Part shown: in pieces, positions 41,328 through 49,757 of the stretch
Layout of the letters: the number at the start of each line of letters is the position of its first letter
Position numbering within the stretch: position 1 is the stretch's first letter
Assembly (NCBI GenBank): GCA_945905925.1
Contig: CAMDQN010000028.1
Location: forward strand, 1 to 54,213
Length of the DNA stretch: 54,213 bases
Direction of reading: 5' to 3'
Source: Singulisphaera sp. GP187
Lineage (GTDB): Bacteria > Planctomycetota > Planctomycetia > Gemmatales > Gemmataceae
Notes under the pieces: generated by a model
The model's database searches: none
Told to the model about the DNA's origin: nothing
What the model saw: only the letters and a program-made list of their open reading frames with translations
Program-made: the position numbers and the translations under genes

Positions 41328-41722
41328 ATCGACATCAACGAGAGCCTGGTTCGGCGACTGGCCCATGAGGTCGGAGCGGAACTGATCCAACAGCGTGACC
41401 GGAAGGTGATCGAGCATCGTCGCCAACTGGCGGCACGCACGGAGGTGATTCCCCAAGCCGTGGTGGTCGAATTTGATGGCGGGCGGATTCGCACCCAAGC
41501 GGCGGACTCGGTCCCCGGCATTCACGAGGCCTAAAACAAGGAGGACAAGATCGCTTACTTGGTCACGCTACGCGGACCGACGTTTACTGTCGACCCGTGT
41601 CTCTGATGGCGGCGGAAGCCCAGGAGCGGGACTTCTACGAGGCGAGTCGTCGGGCGTTCGTGGCTGATGGGTCTTGGGGGCACGACTGCGACGGACAATA
41701 CGAACACGAGCGGCATCCCTGA
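41328..41722 (+). pseudogene. Decayed ISKra4-family transposase fragment
   Basis: One reading frame gives INESLVRRLAHEVGAELIQQ, QAVVVEFDGGRIRTQAADS and GIHEA, an in-frame TAA (41532), then NKEDKIAYLVTLRGPTFTVD and TGA (41604). A further piece in a shifted frame reads RRAFVADGSWG (about 41648-41680). These are landmarks of ISKra4-type transposases (VVVEVDGGR, KEDK, VADG) in the right order but with stops, a shift and no ends. The following 230 bases to the next gene are AT-richer and show no gene. Confidence 0.7.
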
Positions 41723-41954
41723 CTGGGTCCTTTTTCTGGGTTGGTGTAGTAACCCCCAAGAAAGGCATAGGCTGGAATTGTTGGAAAGATCAATCACCGC
41801 ACAGCCTTAGCACCTGTCGCGTCCAGCGAGAAGTCTCGTATTTTGTGCGTTTTTGTGGCCTATCTGCATTCTGTCTTGAGTACGCTTTTTTGTGGCGCAA
41901 GTCCGTCGCGGGTCCGCGTTCGAGCGGTGAACCCGGCCCGTAAGGAGTGCCATC

Positions 41955-42701
41955 ATGACCCGCTCGAACGCCAACAACTCGTCGAACCAACCGAGCATCG
42001 AATCGCTGATGATGCGATTCCTCGCCAACCGCTCAGACGCTTCGGCAGTCGAGACGGGCGAGAGCGAAGTTGAGCCGCACGAGGTCGCGGCCGGGTTCCG
42101 GGTAGACCCGCGGGCGGCCTGGCTCGACGCAACATCACCGATCACCACCGGAACCGCGCCTGCGGTCCAACTCCCGCCCGAATGGGCGGCGCTCGTCGGG
42201 CAGCCGTCGTCCGCGTTCGCTCTGCCGATGGCGGCCGGGCACTTCCCACAGCGCGTGAAAGACCTGCAACCGCTGCTCACGAAATTCGCCCCGGCCGAAC
42301 TGCGGCCGACCGGCACGCAAGGCTCGCTGCCCGCGTTCGCCAACCTGCGAAACTGGATCGCCAAGAACGGGCTGACGAACCCGCTCGTGGCATCGGGACT
42401 GGCCCGCACTCTGGGCGACTTCGACACCGCCGAAACGCTGCTTAACGGTGTGAGCGGTGCCGAGAACGAGAAGGCCTCGCTGCGGTGGCAGCGGGGTGAG
42501 TGTGCCGAAGCCCTCAGTGCGTGGGATGCACTGCCGGACTTGCCCGCCGTGCTGTTCAATCGCGGGATGGGCCGTCTGTTCCTGGGTCGGATCGCGGAGG
42601 CCCGCGAATCGCTTCAGAAAGCTGTGGAAGTGATCCCCGAACTCAGCGGCTGGCACACGCTCGCCCGGCTCTACCTCGCGGTCGCCGAAATCCACGGCTA
42701 G
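41955..42701 (+). CDS. TPR-like protein of unknown function
   Basis: A 248-residue protein with a Ser/Asn-rich N-terminus and a C-terminal tetratricopeptide-like stretch (ECAEALSAWDALPDLPAVLF, RGMGRLFLGRIAEARESLQ, KAVEVIPELSGWHTLARLYL). AAGGAG lies about 8 bases upstream of the ATG. The stop TAG (42699-42701) coincides with the boundary of an IS630 element: TA is the usual IS630 target and the G is the first base of the inverted repeat. The protein may therefore have been longer originally. Confidence 0.7.
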   Translation: MTRSNANNSSNQPSIESLMMRFLANRSDASAVETGESEVEPHEVAAGFRVDPRAAWLDATSPITTGTAPAVQLPPEWAALVGQPSSAFALPMAAGHFPQRVKDLQPLLTKFAPAELRPTGTQGSLPAFANLRNWIAKNGLTNPLVASGLARTLGDFDTAETLLNGVSGAENEKASLRWQRGECAEALSAWDALPDLPAVLFNRGMGRLFLGRIAEARESLQKAVEVIPELSGWHTLARLYLAVAEIHG

Positions 42702-43702
42702 AGCGGCGTCAGGTTTTGATTTTAGGGCACAGTGACTTCAGTTTGGTTCTCGCGTCACCGCACTCAACTCGTTCTCCGCGATGTTGAGCCAACTGCCGTG
42801 CTTGGGCGTGTGCCAGAACTCCAAACGACGCACCAGCGCACGCGCCTCAGCCAGATCGAACGCCTCGTCGAACACCCCGATCGTGTGCGTGTTCAGGTTG
42901 TCGCACACCAGGATCACCTTCTCGGCCTCGGCATATCGACCGCGCAACAAGTACGCCATCTCCACCACCCAGTCGATCTTCGTCCGCTGTTCCCACACAC
43001 CTGACGCCACCCCGCCAGTGGCGCACAGAACATGCAGATGCTCGCCGTCCCGGCCCGCTCGTTCTGGTAGTCGACCCGACGCGGGTGATCCTTGGTGTCG
43101 AGCACCACTTCCATGTGTGCCACGAACTCGCCATCGGACTTCGGAGGGATCACTCAGTACTCGATCTTCCGATTCGTCAGTCCGCTTTTTTGAGGGTCTG
43201 GCGGATCGTCTCGTGACTGATCGAGTCCACGATCTCCAACTCCACGACCTTCTCCGCCAACAGCCGCAGGCTCCAGTTGGCGAATCCGGTGGGCGGTGGC
43301 CCCAACCGCATCGCGATGACCTGGGCTTCTTGCTCGCCGTCGAGCACCTTGGGTCGCGGGCCGCGCTCGCGGGACTTGCCGTCGAGAGTGACCCCGAAGC
43401 CCAACGTCACGAACCGCTCGCGGATGTTCTCGACGGTCTTGGTGCGACAACCCACGTCCTCGGCAATCTTCGCGTCGGTCCAGGCCGAGCCATCGGCATC
43501 GGCCTTCAGTAGGATCCGCGCGCGGCGCACCTTCTGCGATGACCCCTTGAGCTTCTTGACCACCTCTGACAGCGTGGCTCGCTCCGCAACCGTGAGCCGC
43601 ACGATGTACTTCTTCTGCATAGCCGAACCTCCGGGTGGTACGACCATCATCCCAGAATCAGCAACCATCGATACCCTCGTTCTTTAACCTGACGCTGCGC
43701 TC
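42701..43702 (-). mobile_element. Degenerate IS630-family insertion sequence
   Basis: The left end at 42701 reads GAGCGGCGTCAGGTTTTGAT. The reverse complement of the right end (43681-43702) reads GAGCGCAGCGTCAGGTTAAAGA, giving imperfect terminal inverted repeats with a 2-base indel. A TA lies immediately left, as expected for IS630 target choice, but no TA is seen after the right end. The interior carries a broken transposase on the minus strand. Confidence 0.75.
42738..43620 (-). pseudogene. IS630 transposase, multiply frameshifted and internally deleted
   Basis: The N-terminal helix-turn-helix part is intact from MQKKYIVRLTVAERATL to SHETIRQTLKKAD (43620-43177), then a stop. Another frame resumes with IPPKSDGEFVAHMEVVLDTKD and jumps directly to YQNERAGTAS, so the segment with the first catalytic Asp is missing. 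A third frame carries VILVCDNLNTHTIG and TPKHGSWLNIAENELS, the second Asp and the Glu of the DDE triad. It cannot encode an active enzyme. Confidence 0.85.
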
Positions 43703-43911
43703 GTCGGAATGCTTAGTTTCTGAGGAAATCTCGCACGGCACCGACTTCCGGCGTCGCACTTTTCAGACGGGCTGGCATTGCGAGCAATTCGCATCGGAAA
43801 TCTGGCACGCGACACTTTTACGAACTATGGTACTTCAACGACAGGCAGGTCCCTGGCATTTGTCTCTCTGCTCATTCGACATCGCCACTCCCGCTCTACA
43901 AGGGCCAAAGC

Positions 43912-46206
43912 ATGGGATTGGATGGGTTTCGGTGCGCCCGTGCGCGCCTCGCGGTGGAACGGCTCGAAGATCGGCTCACGCCGACGGCGCTCGACCCGAT
44001 CAACCTTTCGCTCCCAGAACTGGTATCCACAGGTGCTGTCGCAGGCGGCCGCGTGACCGTGGTCATGAACGCGACCGCCAACACCGCCTCCGACGCGGCG
44101 GCACTCGCGGCGCCTGCCTTCGCACGCGGCGTCGAGTCGCTGGGCTTCGGCATCTACAGCATCACGCTCGCGCCTGGCACCGACCTCGGAACCGCAACCG
44201 CCTTCTACGGTTCGCACGCCGGTGTCCTGAGTGCGGCACCGGACGAGATCGTGCGACTCCAACTCACACCCAACGACCCATCGTACTCGTCGCTGTACGG
44301 CATGACCAAGATCGGCGCGCCGACCGCGTGGAACACGACCACCGGCGGGAACTTCGTCGTCGCGGTCATCGACAGCGGCGTCGATTACAACCACCCCGAC
44401 CTCGCGGCGAACATGTGGCGGAACCCCGGCGAGACCGCCGACGGTCTCGACAACGACGGCAACGGCATCATCGACGATATTTTCGGGGCCGACTTCGCCA
44501 ACGACGACGGTAACCCGTTCGACGACAACAACCACGGCACGCACGTCGCCGGCACCATCGGCGCGGTTGGTAACAACGGCGTCGGAGTGGCCGGCGTGAA
44601 CTGGTCCGTCAAGATCATGGCGCTGAAGTTCCTCAGCGCCGACGGGAGCGGGTACACGAGCGACGCGATCAAGGCCATCGACTATGCCGTGGCCCATGGC
44701 GTGAAGGTCTCAAACAACAGTTGGGGCGGAGGCGGGTACAGCAGTTCGCTCGCCGCGGCCGTCGGGCGCGCACGCACGGCGGGGCACATCTTCGTCGCCG
44801 CGGCCGGCAACGAGAGCCAGAACATCGACACCACCCCGAGTTACCCGGCCAGCCTCATCCAGAACTACAACAACGTTGTCACGGTCGCGGCCACGAACAG
44901 TTCGGACACGCTCGCGAGCTTCTCGAACTACGGCGCGAACTCCGTCACGCTCGCCGCGCCGGGCGTGTCGATTCGCAGCACCACACCGGACAACACGTAC
45001 AGCAGTTTCAGCGGCACCTCGATGGCGACCCCGCATGTCGCCGGCGCGATCGCGCTCTACTGGAACGCGAACCCGACCCTCAGTTACACGCAGGTGATCG
45101 CCAAACTCAAGAGTTCGGTGGACGTGGTCGCGGGGTTGAGTGGAAAGGTTTCCACGGGGGGCCGGTTGAACGTCGCGAACATGTTCGTTTCCACCAACGC
45201 GCCGCCCGTGGTGAGTCCGCCCGCGACGCAGCCCGTGAGTCCGCCCGTGGTGAGCCCGCCCGTGAGCCAGCCGACCCCGGCACCGGTGCAGACTCCAACT
45301 CCCGCTCCAACACCTGCTCCCACACCTGCACCGGCTCCCGTTCTGCGCCCGGTCGTCGTGCCGTCGGTGGTGGTGAACGCACCGGTCGGCACGGAAGTGA
45401 TTCGCGTACTCGCTCCAGGCGGCGACACGAGGTTGGCGCTGACGCCGCACGCCGGCTTCCGAAACGGGATCGTGGCTGCCGCGGGCGACCTGACCGGTGA
45501 TGGCGTGGCCGATGTCATCACCGCCGCCACGTTCGGCGGGCACGTCAAGGTGTTCGACGGCGCGACCGGGGGCGAACTGCGGAGTTTCTACGCGTTCACG
45601 GGTTACTCCGGCGCAATCAACCTGGCCGCGGGCGACCTGACCGGCGACGGAGTGGCCGACATCATCGTGGCCGCCAACCTGAACGGTCACGTGAAGGTAT
45701 TCGACGGGACCACCGGGGCGCTCGCGTTCAGCGCACTTGTTTACGAAGGGTACTTCGGGTCGATCGCGGTCGCGGCGGCGGACGTGGACGGGGACGGGCG
45801 AAACGAACTGATCACCGCGGGCGACGGCGGTGTCGGGGTTCACGTCAAGGCGTTCGCGTCCGGGACGCAGAACCTGCGGGATTCGTTCATCGCCACCGGG
45901 CCGGGCAACGGCAGCGGGTTCAGCCTTTCGGCCGGCGACATCGATGGGGACCGCATCGCGGAGTTCCTGGTTTCCCAGGGTCCGCAGGTTCGCGTCCTCG
46001 ACGCAAAGACGAAGGGCGTGAGAGCCGAGTTCCTCACGTTCGACGGGAGTTCGCCGAACCGCGTGACGGTGCAAGCCGGTCAGTACGACGGCGACTCCAG
46101 CGCCGAACTGATCGCGATCGAGGAGGTGGGTGGGCGCTCGCAGGTGAAGGTCTTCGACGGCGCGAGTTTCGGTCTGCTGGATTCGTTCTTCGCCGACAGC
46201 CGCTGA
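43912..46206 (+). CDS. Subtilisin-like serine protease with FG-GAP repeats
   Basis: A 764-residue exported peptidase of family S8. The catalytic triad is D154 (VVAVIDSGVDYNHPDL), H208 (NNHGTHVAGT) and S370 (FSGTSMATPHVAG), with oxyanion Asn300 (AAAGNES). A Pro/Thr/Gln linker around residues 435-490 leads to FG-GAP/VCBS-like repeats (AAGDLTGDGVADVITAATFG and relatives), probably a C-terminal propeller. The N-terminus has the planctomycete ARLAVERLEDRLTPTAL motif in place of a standard hydrophobic signal peptide. The 209 bases before it, after the IS right end, contain no gene. Confidence 0.93.
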   Translation: MGLDGFRCARARLAVERLEDRLTPTALDPINLSLPELVSTGAVAGGRVTVVMNATANTASDAAALAAPAFARGVESLGFGIYSITLAPGTDLGTATAFYGSHAGVLSAAPDEIVRLQLTPNDPSYSSLYGMTKIGAPTAWNTTTGGNFVVAVIDSGVDYNHPDLAANMWRNPGETADGLDNDGNGIIDDIFGADFANDDGNPFDDNNHGTHVAGTIGAVGNNGVGVAGVNWSVKIMALKFLSADGSGYTSDAIKAIDYAVAHGVKVSNNSWGGGGYSSSLAAAVGRARTAGHIFVAAAGNESQNIDTTPSYPASLIQNYNNVVTVAATNSSDTLASFSNYGANSVTLAAPGVSIRSTTPDNTYSSFSGTSMATPHVAGAIALYWNANPTLSYTQVIAKLKSSVDVVAGLSGKVSTGGRLNVANMFVSTNAPPVVSPPATQPVSPPVVSPPVSQPTPAPVQTPTPAPTPAPTPAPAPVLRPVVVPSVVVNAPVGTEVIRVLAPGGDTRLALTPHAGFRNGIVAAAGDLTGDGVADVITAATFGGHVKVFDGATGGELRSFYAFTGYSGAINLAAGDLTGDGVADIIVAANLNGHVKVFDGTTGALAFSALVYEGYFGSIAVAAADVDGDGRNELITAGDGGVGVHVKAFASGTQNLRDSFIATGPGNGSGFSLSAGDIDGDRIAEFLVSQGPQVRVLDAKTKGVRAEFLTFDGSSPNRVTVQAGQYDGDSSAELIAIEEVGGRSQVKVFDGASFGLLDSFFADSR

Positions 46207-46269
46207 GATCTTGGGCTTTCGCCCATGATTTCAACGGAGTAACTCGCTGACCGACCGGTGTTCCGGGGC

Positions 46270-46305
46270 CGAACCGCGCTACATGGCGCGGTTCGTTGTT
46301 TTTCG
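46270..46305 (+). terminator. Intrinsic terminator after the subtilase gene
   Basis: CGAACCGCGC (46270-46279) pairs with GCGCGGTTCG (46286-46295) around a six-base loop, followed by TTGTTTTTCG. Stem, loop and T-tract make this the best canonical Rho-independent terminator in the window. It argues against a translation start for the transporter at 46283, inside the loop. Confidence 0.75.
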
Positions 46306-46357
46306 TGGTGCGAGGGCGGAACTCACGTGTTACGCTGCGGCACCTCCCCGGACCACC

Positions 46358-47692
46358 ATGCCGATGACCGACCCCGAACCGACCGCCGATCCCCGCGTCG
46401 TACGCAGCGCCAGGCTGAAGGTCGCGTGCCGCGTGTTGCCGCTGCTGTTCTTGCTCTACGTCATCGCCTACCTCGACCGCGCCAATGTCGGCTTCGCCAA
46501 ACTGCGGATGCAGAAAGACCTGGAGTTCTCCGACACCATATTCGGGGTCGGGCTGGGGCTGTTCTTCGTCGGCTACATGTTCCTCGAAATCCCGGGCGCG
46601 CTGCTGGTCGAGCACTGGAGCGCGCGGAAGTGGTTCGCGCGCATCCTCGTCTCGTGGGGCTTCTGCTCGATGGCAATGGCGCTGGTTGAGACGCCCACGC
46701 AGTTCTACGTCACGCGGTTCCTGCTCGGCCTCGCGGAAGCCGGGTTCTTCCCCGGTGTGATTGTCTACTTCACCCACTGGTTCCCGAAGAAAGACCGGGC
46801 GCGGGCCATGTCCGTGATGCTGCTCGGCGTGCCGCTAAGTCTGGCGCTAGGCGCACGCGTTTCCGCGGTGCTGCTCGAACAGAGTTGGTTCGACCTGAGG
46901 GGGTGGCAGTGGGTGTTCCTGATCGAAGGCGCACCGGCCGTGCTGCTCGGGATCGCGGTTCCGTTCTTGCTCACTGACCGGCCCAGGCAGGCGAAGTGGC
47001 TCACGCCGGAAGAACGCGAGTGGCTCGAATCAACGCTCGAAGCGGAGCGCCGCGAAGCCGCCGCGGTCGGCGCTGTTTCGCTGAAGCAGGCGCTCGGAAC
47101 GCGAAACGTGTGGCTGCTAGCGCTCGCGCTGCTCGCGACGAACATGGGCGGCTATGTGTTCGTCTTCTGGCTAGCGACGGTGGTTGAAGGGTTGCTCGGC
47201 GCGGCCGGGCGCGGAACCGACGCGACCAACGTGCTGAACTGGACCGGGTTTGTTTTCTTGTGTGGCTTCTTCGGTGTGTTGGTGTCTGGGTGGTCGTCGG
47301 ACCGCACTGGCGACCGGAAGGGGCACTGCATCGCGGGTCAACTCGGGGCGGGGCTATTCCTCACGCTCGCGGTGATCCCCGGTCAACCGTGGGGCGTCGT
47401 GTTCGGGTGGCTGTGCCTGACCGGGTTCTGCGCGATGTTCTGGTTCTCGCCGTTCTGGGTGCTGCCCACAATGACGCTGACATCGTCGGCCGCAGCAGTA
47501 TCTATTGGTGTTATCAACATGTGCGGGAACATCGCGGGCGCGATCGGCTCGCCGGTGGTCGGCGCGATCAAGGACGCGGGCGGCGGCGACCAGACCGCGA
47601 TGGCGTTCGTGGCCGTGTGCTTCGCGATTGGCGCGGTGTTCGTGGCGCTGGTGAGGGTGCGAAGAACCTCTCCCCCCAACCCCCTCCCCTAA
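46358..47692 (+). CDS. MFS transporter, anion:cation symporter (ACS) family
   Basis: A 444-residue inner-membrane transporter with about 12 helices. ACS-family markers include LPLLFLLYVIAYLDRANVGF, FFVGYMFLEIPGALLVEHWSARKW, RFLLGLAEAGFFPGVIVYFT and WFPKKDRARAMS. The ACS family carries organic anions such as hexuronates, tartrate and phthalate. The ATG at 46358 (or 46364) is preferred to one at 46283 in a terminator loop. The C-terminus (RRTSPPNPLP) and stop are encoded by an inverted repeat. It may supply the 2-oxoacid dehydrogenase genes downstream. Confidence 0.9.
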   Translation: MPMTDPEPTADPRVVRSARLKVACRVLPLLFLLYVIAYLDRANVGFAKLRMQKDLEFSDTIFGVGLGLFFVGYMFLEIPGALLVEHWSARKWFARILVSWGFCSMAMALVETPTQFYVTRFLLGLAEAGFFPGVIVYFTHWFPKKDRARAMSVMLLGVPLSLALGARVSAVLLEQSWFDLRGWQWVFLIEGAPAVLLGIAVPFLLTDRPRQAKWLTPEEREWLESTLEAERREAAAVGAVSLKQALGTRNVWLLALALLATNMGGYVFVFWLATVVEGLLGAAGRGTDATNVLNWTGFVFLCGFFGVLVSGWSSDRTGDRKGHCIAGQLGAGLFLTLAVIPGQPWGVVFGWLCLTGFCAMFWFSPFWVLPTMTLTSSAAAVSIGVINMCGNIAGAIGSPVVGAIKDAGGGDQTAMAFVAVCFAIGAVFVALVRVRRTSPPNPLP

Positions 47693-47788
47693 GAAGGGAG
47701 GGGGAGACGGACAAAGACGGACGCGCCGAACCTTGTGTCTTTGATTTAAGCCCCTCCCTTCTTAGGGGAGGGGTTGGGGAGGGGTTCT
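47663..47788. repeat. Inverted repeat overlapping the MFS gene end and the E1 leader
   Basis: The left arm (47663-47704) and right arm (47751-47788) are complementary with a few indels. Both contain CCCCTCCCCTAAGAAGGGAGGGG or its complement, itself a palindrome. The left arm contains the MFS stop codon; the right arm contains the GGAGGGG nearest the E1 GTG start at 47796. A junction repeat thus supplies the end of one gene and the leader of the next. Confidence 0.85.
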
Positions 47789-47795
47789 TCCAACC

Positions 47796-49757
47796 GTGAA
47801 CGATACCACGCGAGACGAACTGTTCCACCTATATCGACAGATGCTTTTGATCCGCCGTTGCGAGGAGCAACTCGCGAAGTCGCACCAACGTGGCCTCGTT
47901 CACGGGGCGTGTCACACCTACGTCGGTCAGGAGGCAATCGCGGTCGGCGTGTGCGCGCACTTGCGGCGCGAAGACGTGGTGTTCAGCACGCACCGCGGAC
48001 ACGGACACGCGCTCGCGAAAGGTGTCCCGCCGGTGCAACTCATCGCGGAGTTGTACGGCCGCGCCGCCGGGTGCTCGCACGGGCGCGGCGGGAGCATGCA
48101 CCTGTTCGCGCCCGAAGTCGGCATGATGGGCACGAGCGGCATCGTCGGCCCGTGCATCCTGCAAGCCGCCGGCGCCGGGTACAGTTTTCGACTGCTGAAA
48201 CGGAATAACGTCGCGGTCGCATTTTTCGGAGACGGCGCGGTGAACAACGCCGCGTTCCACGAAGGGCTGAACCTCGCGGCCATCTGGAAACTACCCGTTC
48301 TGTTCGTGTGCGAGAACAACCAGTTCGCCACGGAAGTGCCGTTCGCGTACGCCGCGGGCAATCCCTCGGTCGCGTCGCGCGGCGCGGCCTACGGCATCCC
48401 CGGTGTCGAACTCGACGGCAACGACGTTCTCGCGATTCGCGCGGCTGCCGGCGAAGCGGTCGCGCGTGCTCGCGCCGGTGGCGGGCCGACGCTATTCGAG
48501 TGCAAGACGTACCGCACCCGACCGCACGCGGAGGGCATGGGCGATTACACCTACCGCACGCGCGAAGACGTGGAGAGTTGGAAGGCGAAGTGCCCGATCG
48601 ACCGGCTTCGTCAGGTCGCTCGCGGCTTAGCAACTGAGGCCATCGACGCAGAGGTTCAGCGCGAGGTCGAAGCCGCCCAGTGTGAAGCCGAAGTGAGCGC
48701 GTGGCCTGAATCGCACACGGCCACGGACCACATCTACGCGACACCGCGCAAACCGGCCCCGGCACCGTCGGCGGATCAGGGGCGCGACATCACTTACTCG
48801 CAGGCGACTCTCGAAGCGCTCACGTGGGAGATGGCCACGAACCCCGGCATCTTCGTTCTGGGAGAGGGTATCGGCGTTCGCGGCGGGAACTTCAAGACGA
48901 CCGCGGGCCTCTTCGAGAAGCACGGCGCGGAGCGACTGCGCGACACGCCCATCGCTGAACGCGGGTTCGTCGGCCTCGGGTGCGGGGCCGCGATGACCGG
49001 TACGCGGCCCGTCATCGACTTCATGTTCGCGGACTTCGTGCTCGATGGTGTCGGCGAGATCGTGAACCAGATCGCGAAGATGCAGTACATGAGCAGTGGC
49101 CGGCTGAAGATGCCGATCCTTCTTCGCGGTTGCATCGGCATTGGGCACTCCGCCGCGACGCACCACAGCGGCAACTACTACCCAATGTTCGCGCAGTTCC
49201 CCGGGTTGCGTGTGGTAGTGCCTTCGACACCCTACGACGCGAAGGGACTGCTTCACCACGCGCTCCGCTGTGACGACCCGGTGATGTTCCTCGAACCGCG
49301 TGAACTGCTGTCGCTCACCGGCCTCGTCCCGGAAGCCCCCTACGAAATCCCGTTCGGTGTCGCACAGGTCGTGAGTACCGGGACCGACGTAACAGTCGTT
49401 GCCGTCGGGCGCATGGTCCGCAAGGCGCTCGACGCAGTGGCCGACCTCGGGCGCGAAGGAATCTCTGTTGAGCTAATCGACCCGCGAACGGTCGCTCCGC
49501 TCGATGTCGAAACCATCGGCGCGTCGGTCGCCAAAACCGGTCGGCTGCTCATCGTGGACGAAGCGTTCGCGCTGTACGGAATCGGCGCGGAGATCGCGGC
49601 ACAGATCGCTGACCGCTTCTTCGACGAACTCGACGCGCCCATCCGTCGGCTGAACGGCCTTCACACACCGACACCGTACAGCCCGCCGCTCGAAGCTGCG
49701 GTCGTGCCGGATACGGATGCTGTCACAAAGGCGATTCGCGACCTACTCGCGGAGTGA
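47796..49757 (+). CDS. Fused 2-oxoacid dehydrogenase E1 component (alpha plus beta)
   Basis: A 653-residue ThDP enzyme in which alpha and beta E1 subunits are one chain. The alpha part (1-310) has HTYVGQEAIAVGV, RGHGHALAKG and the ThDP motif GDGAVNNAAFHEGLNLAAIW ending in ENN. The beta part (about 325-653) starts ITYSQATLEALTWEMA and has GEGIGVRGGNFKTT, PIAERGFVGLGCGAAM, FADFVLDGVGEIVNQIAKM. It decarboxylates a 2-oxoacid or acetoin and acylates the E2 lipoyl group. Similarity to acetoin and branched-chain types cannot be resolved by eye. Start is GTG; E2 follows directly. Confidence 0.92.
   Translation: MNDTTRDELFHLYRQMLLIRRCEEQLAKSHQRGLVHGACHTYVGQEAIAVGVCAHLRREDVVFSTHRGHGHALAKGVPPVQLIAELYGRAAGCSHGRGGSMHLFAPEVGMMGTSGIVGPCILQAAGAGYSFRLLKRNNVAVAFFGDGAVNNAAFHEGLNLAAIWKLPVLFVCENNQFATEVPFAYAAGNPSVASRGAAYGIPGVELDGNDVLAIRAAAGEAVARARAGGGPTLFECKTYRTRPHAEGMGDYTYRTREDVESWKAKCPIDRLRQVARGLATEAIDAEVQREVEAAQCEAEVSAWPESHTATDHIYATPRKPAPAPSADQGRDITYSQATLEALTWEMATNPGIFVLGEGIGVRGGNFKTTAGLFEKHGAERLRDTPIAERGFVGLGCGAAMTGTRPVIDFMFADFVLDGVGEIVNQIAKMQYMSSGRLKMPILLRGCIGIGHSAATHHSGNYYPMFAQFPGLRVVVPSTPYDAKGLLHHALRCDDPVMFLEPRELLSLTGLVPEAPYEIPFGVAQVVSTGTDVTVVAVGRMVRKALDAVADLGREGISVELIDPRTVAPLDVETIGASVAKTGRLLIVDEAFALYGIGAEIAAQIADRFFDELDAPIRRLNGLHTPTPYSPPLEAAVVPDTDAVTKAIRDLLAE

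Noticed and set aside
46283-46357. Upstream ATG for the MFS transporter
   Set aside because: It lies in the loop of a hairpin followed by a T-tract that looks like the subtilase terminator, and the extra 25 residues are not transporter-like.
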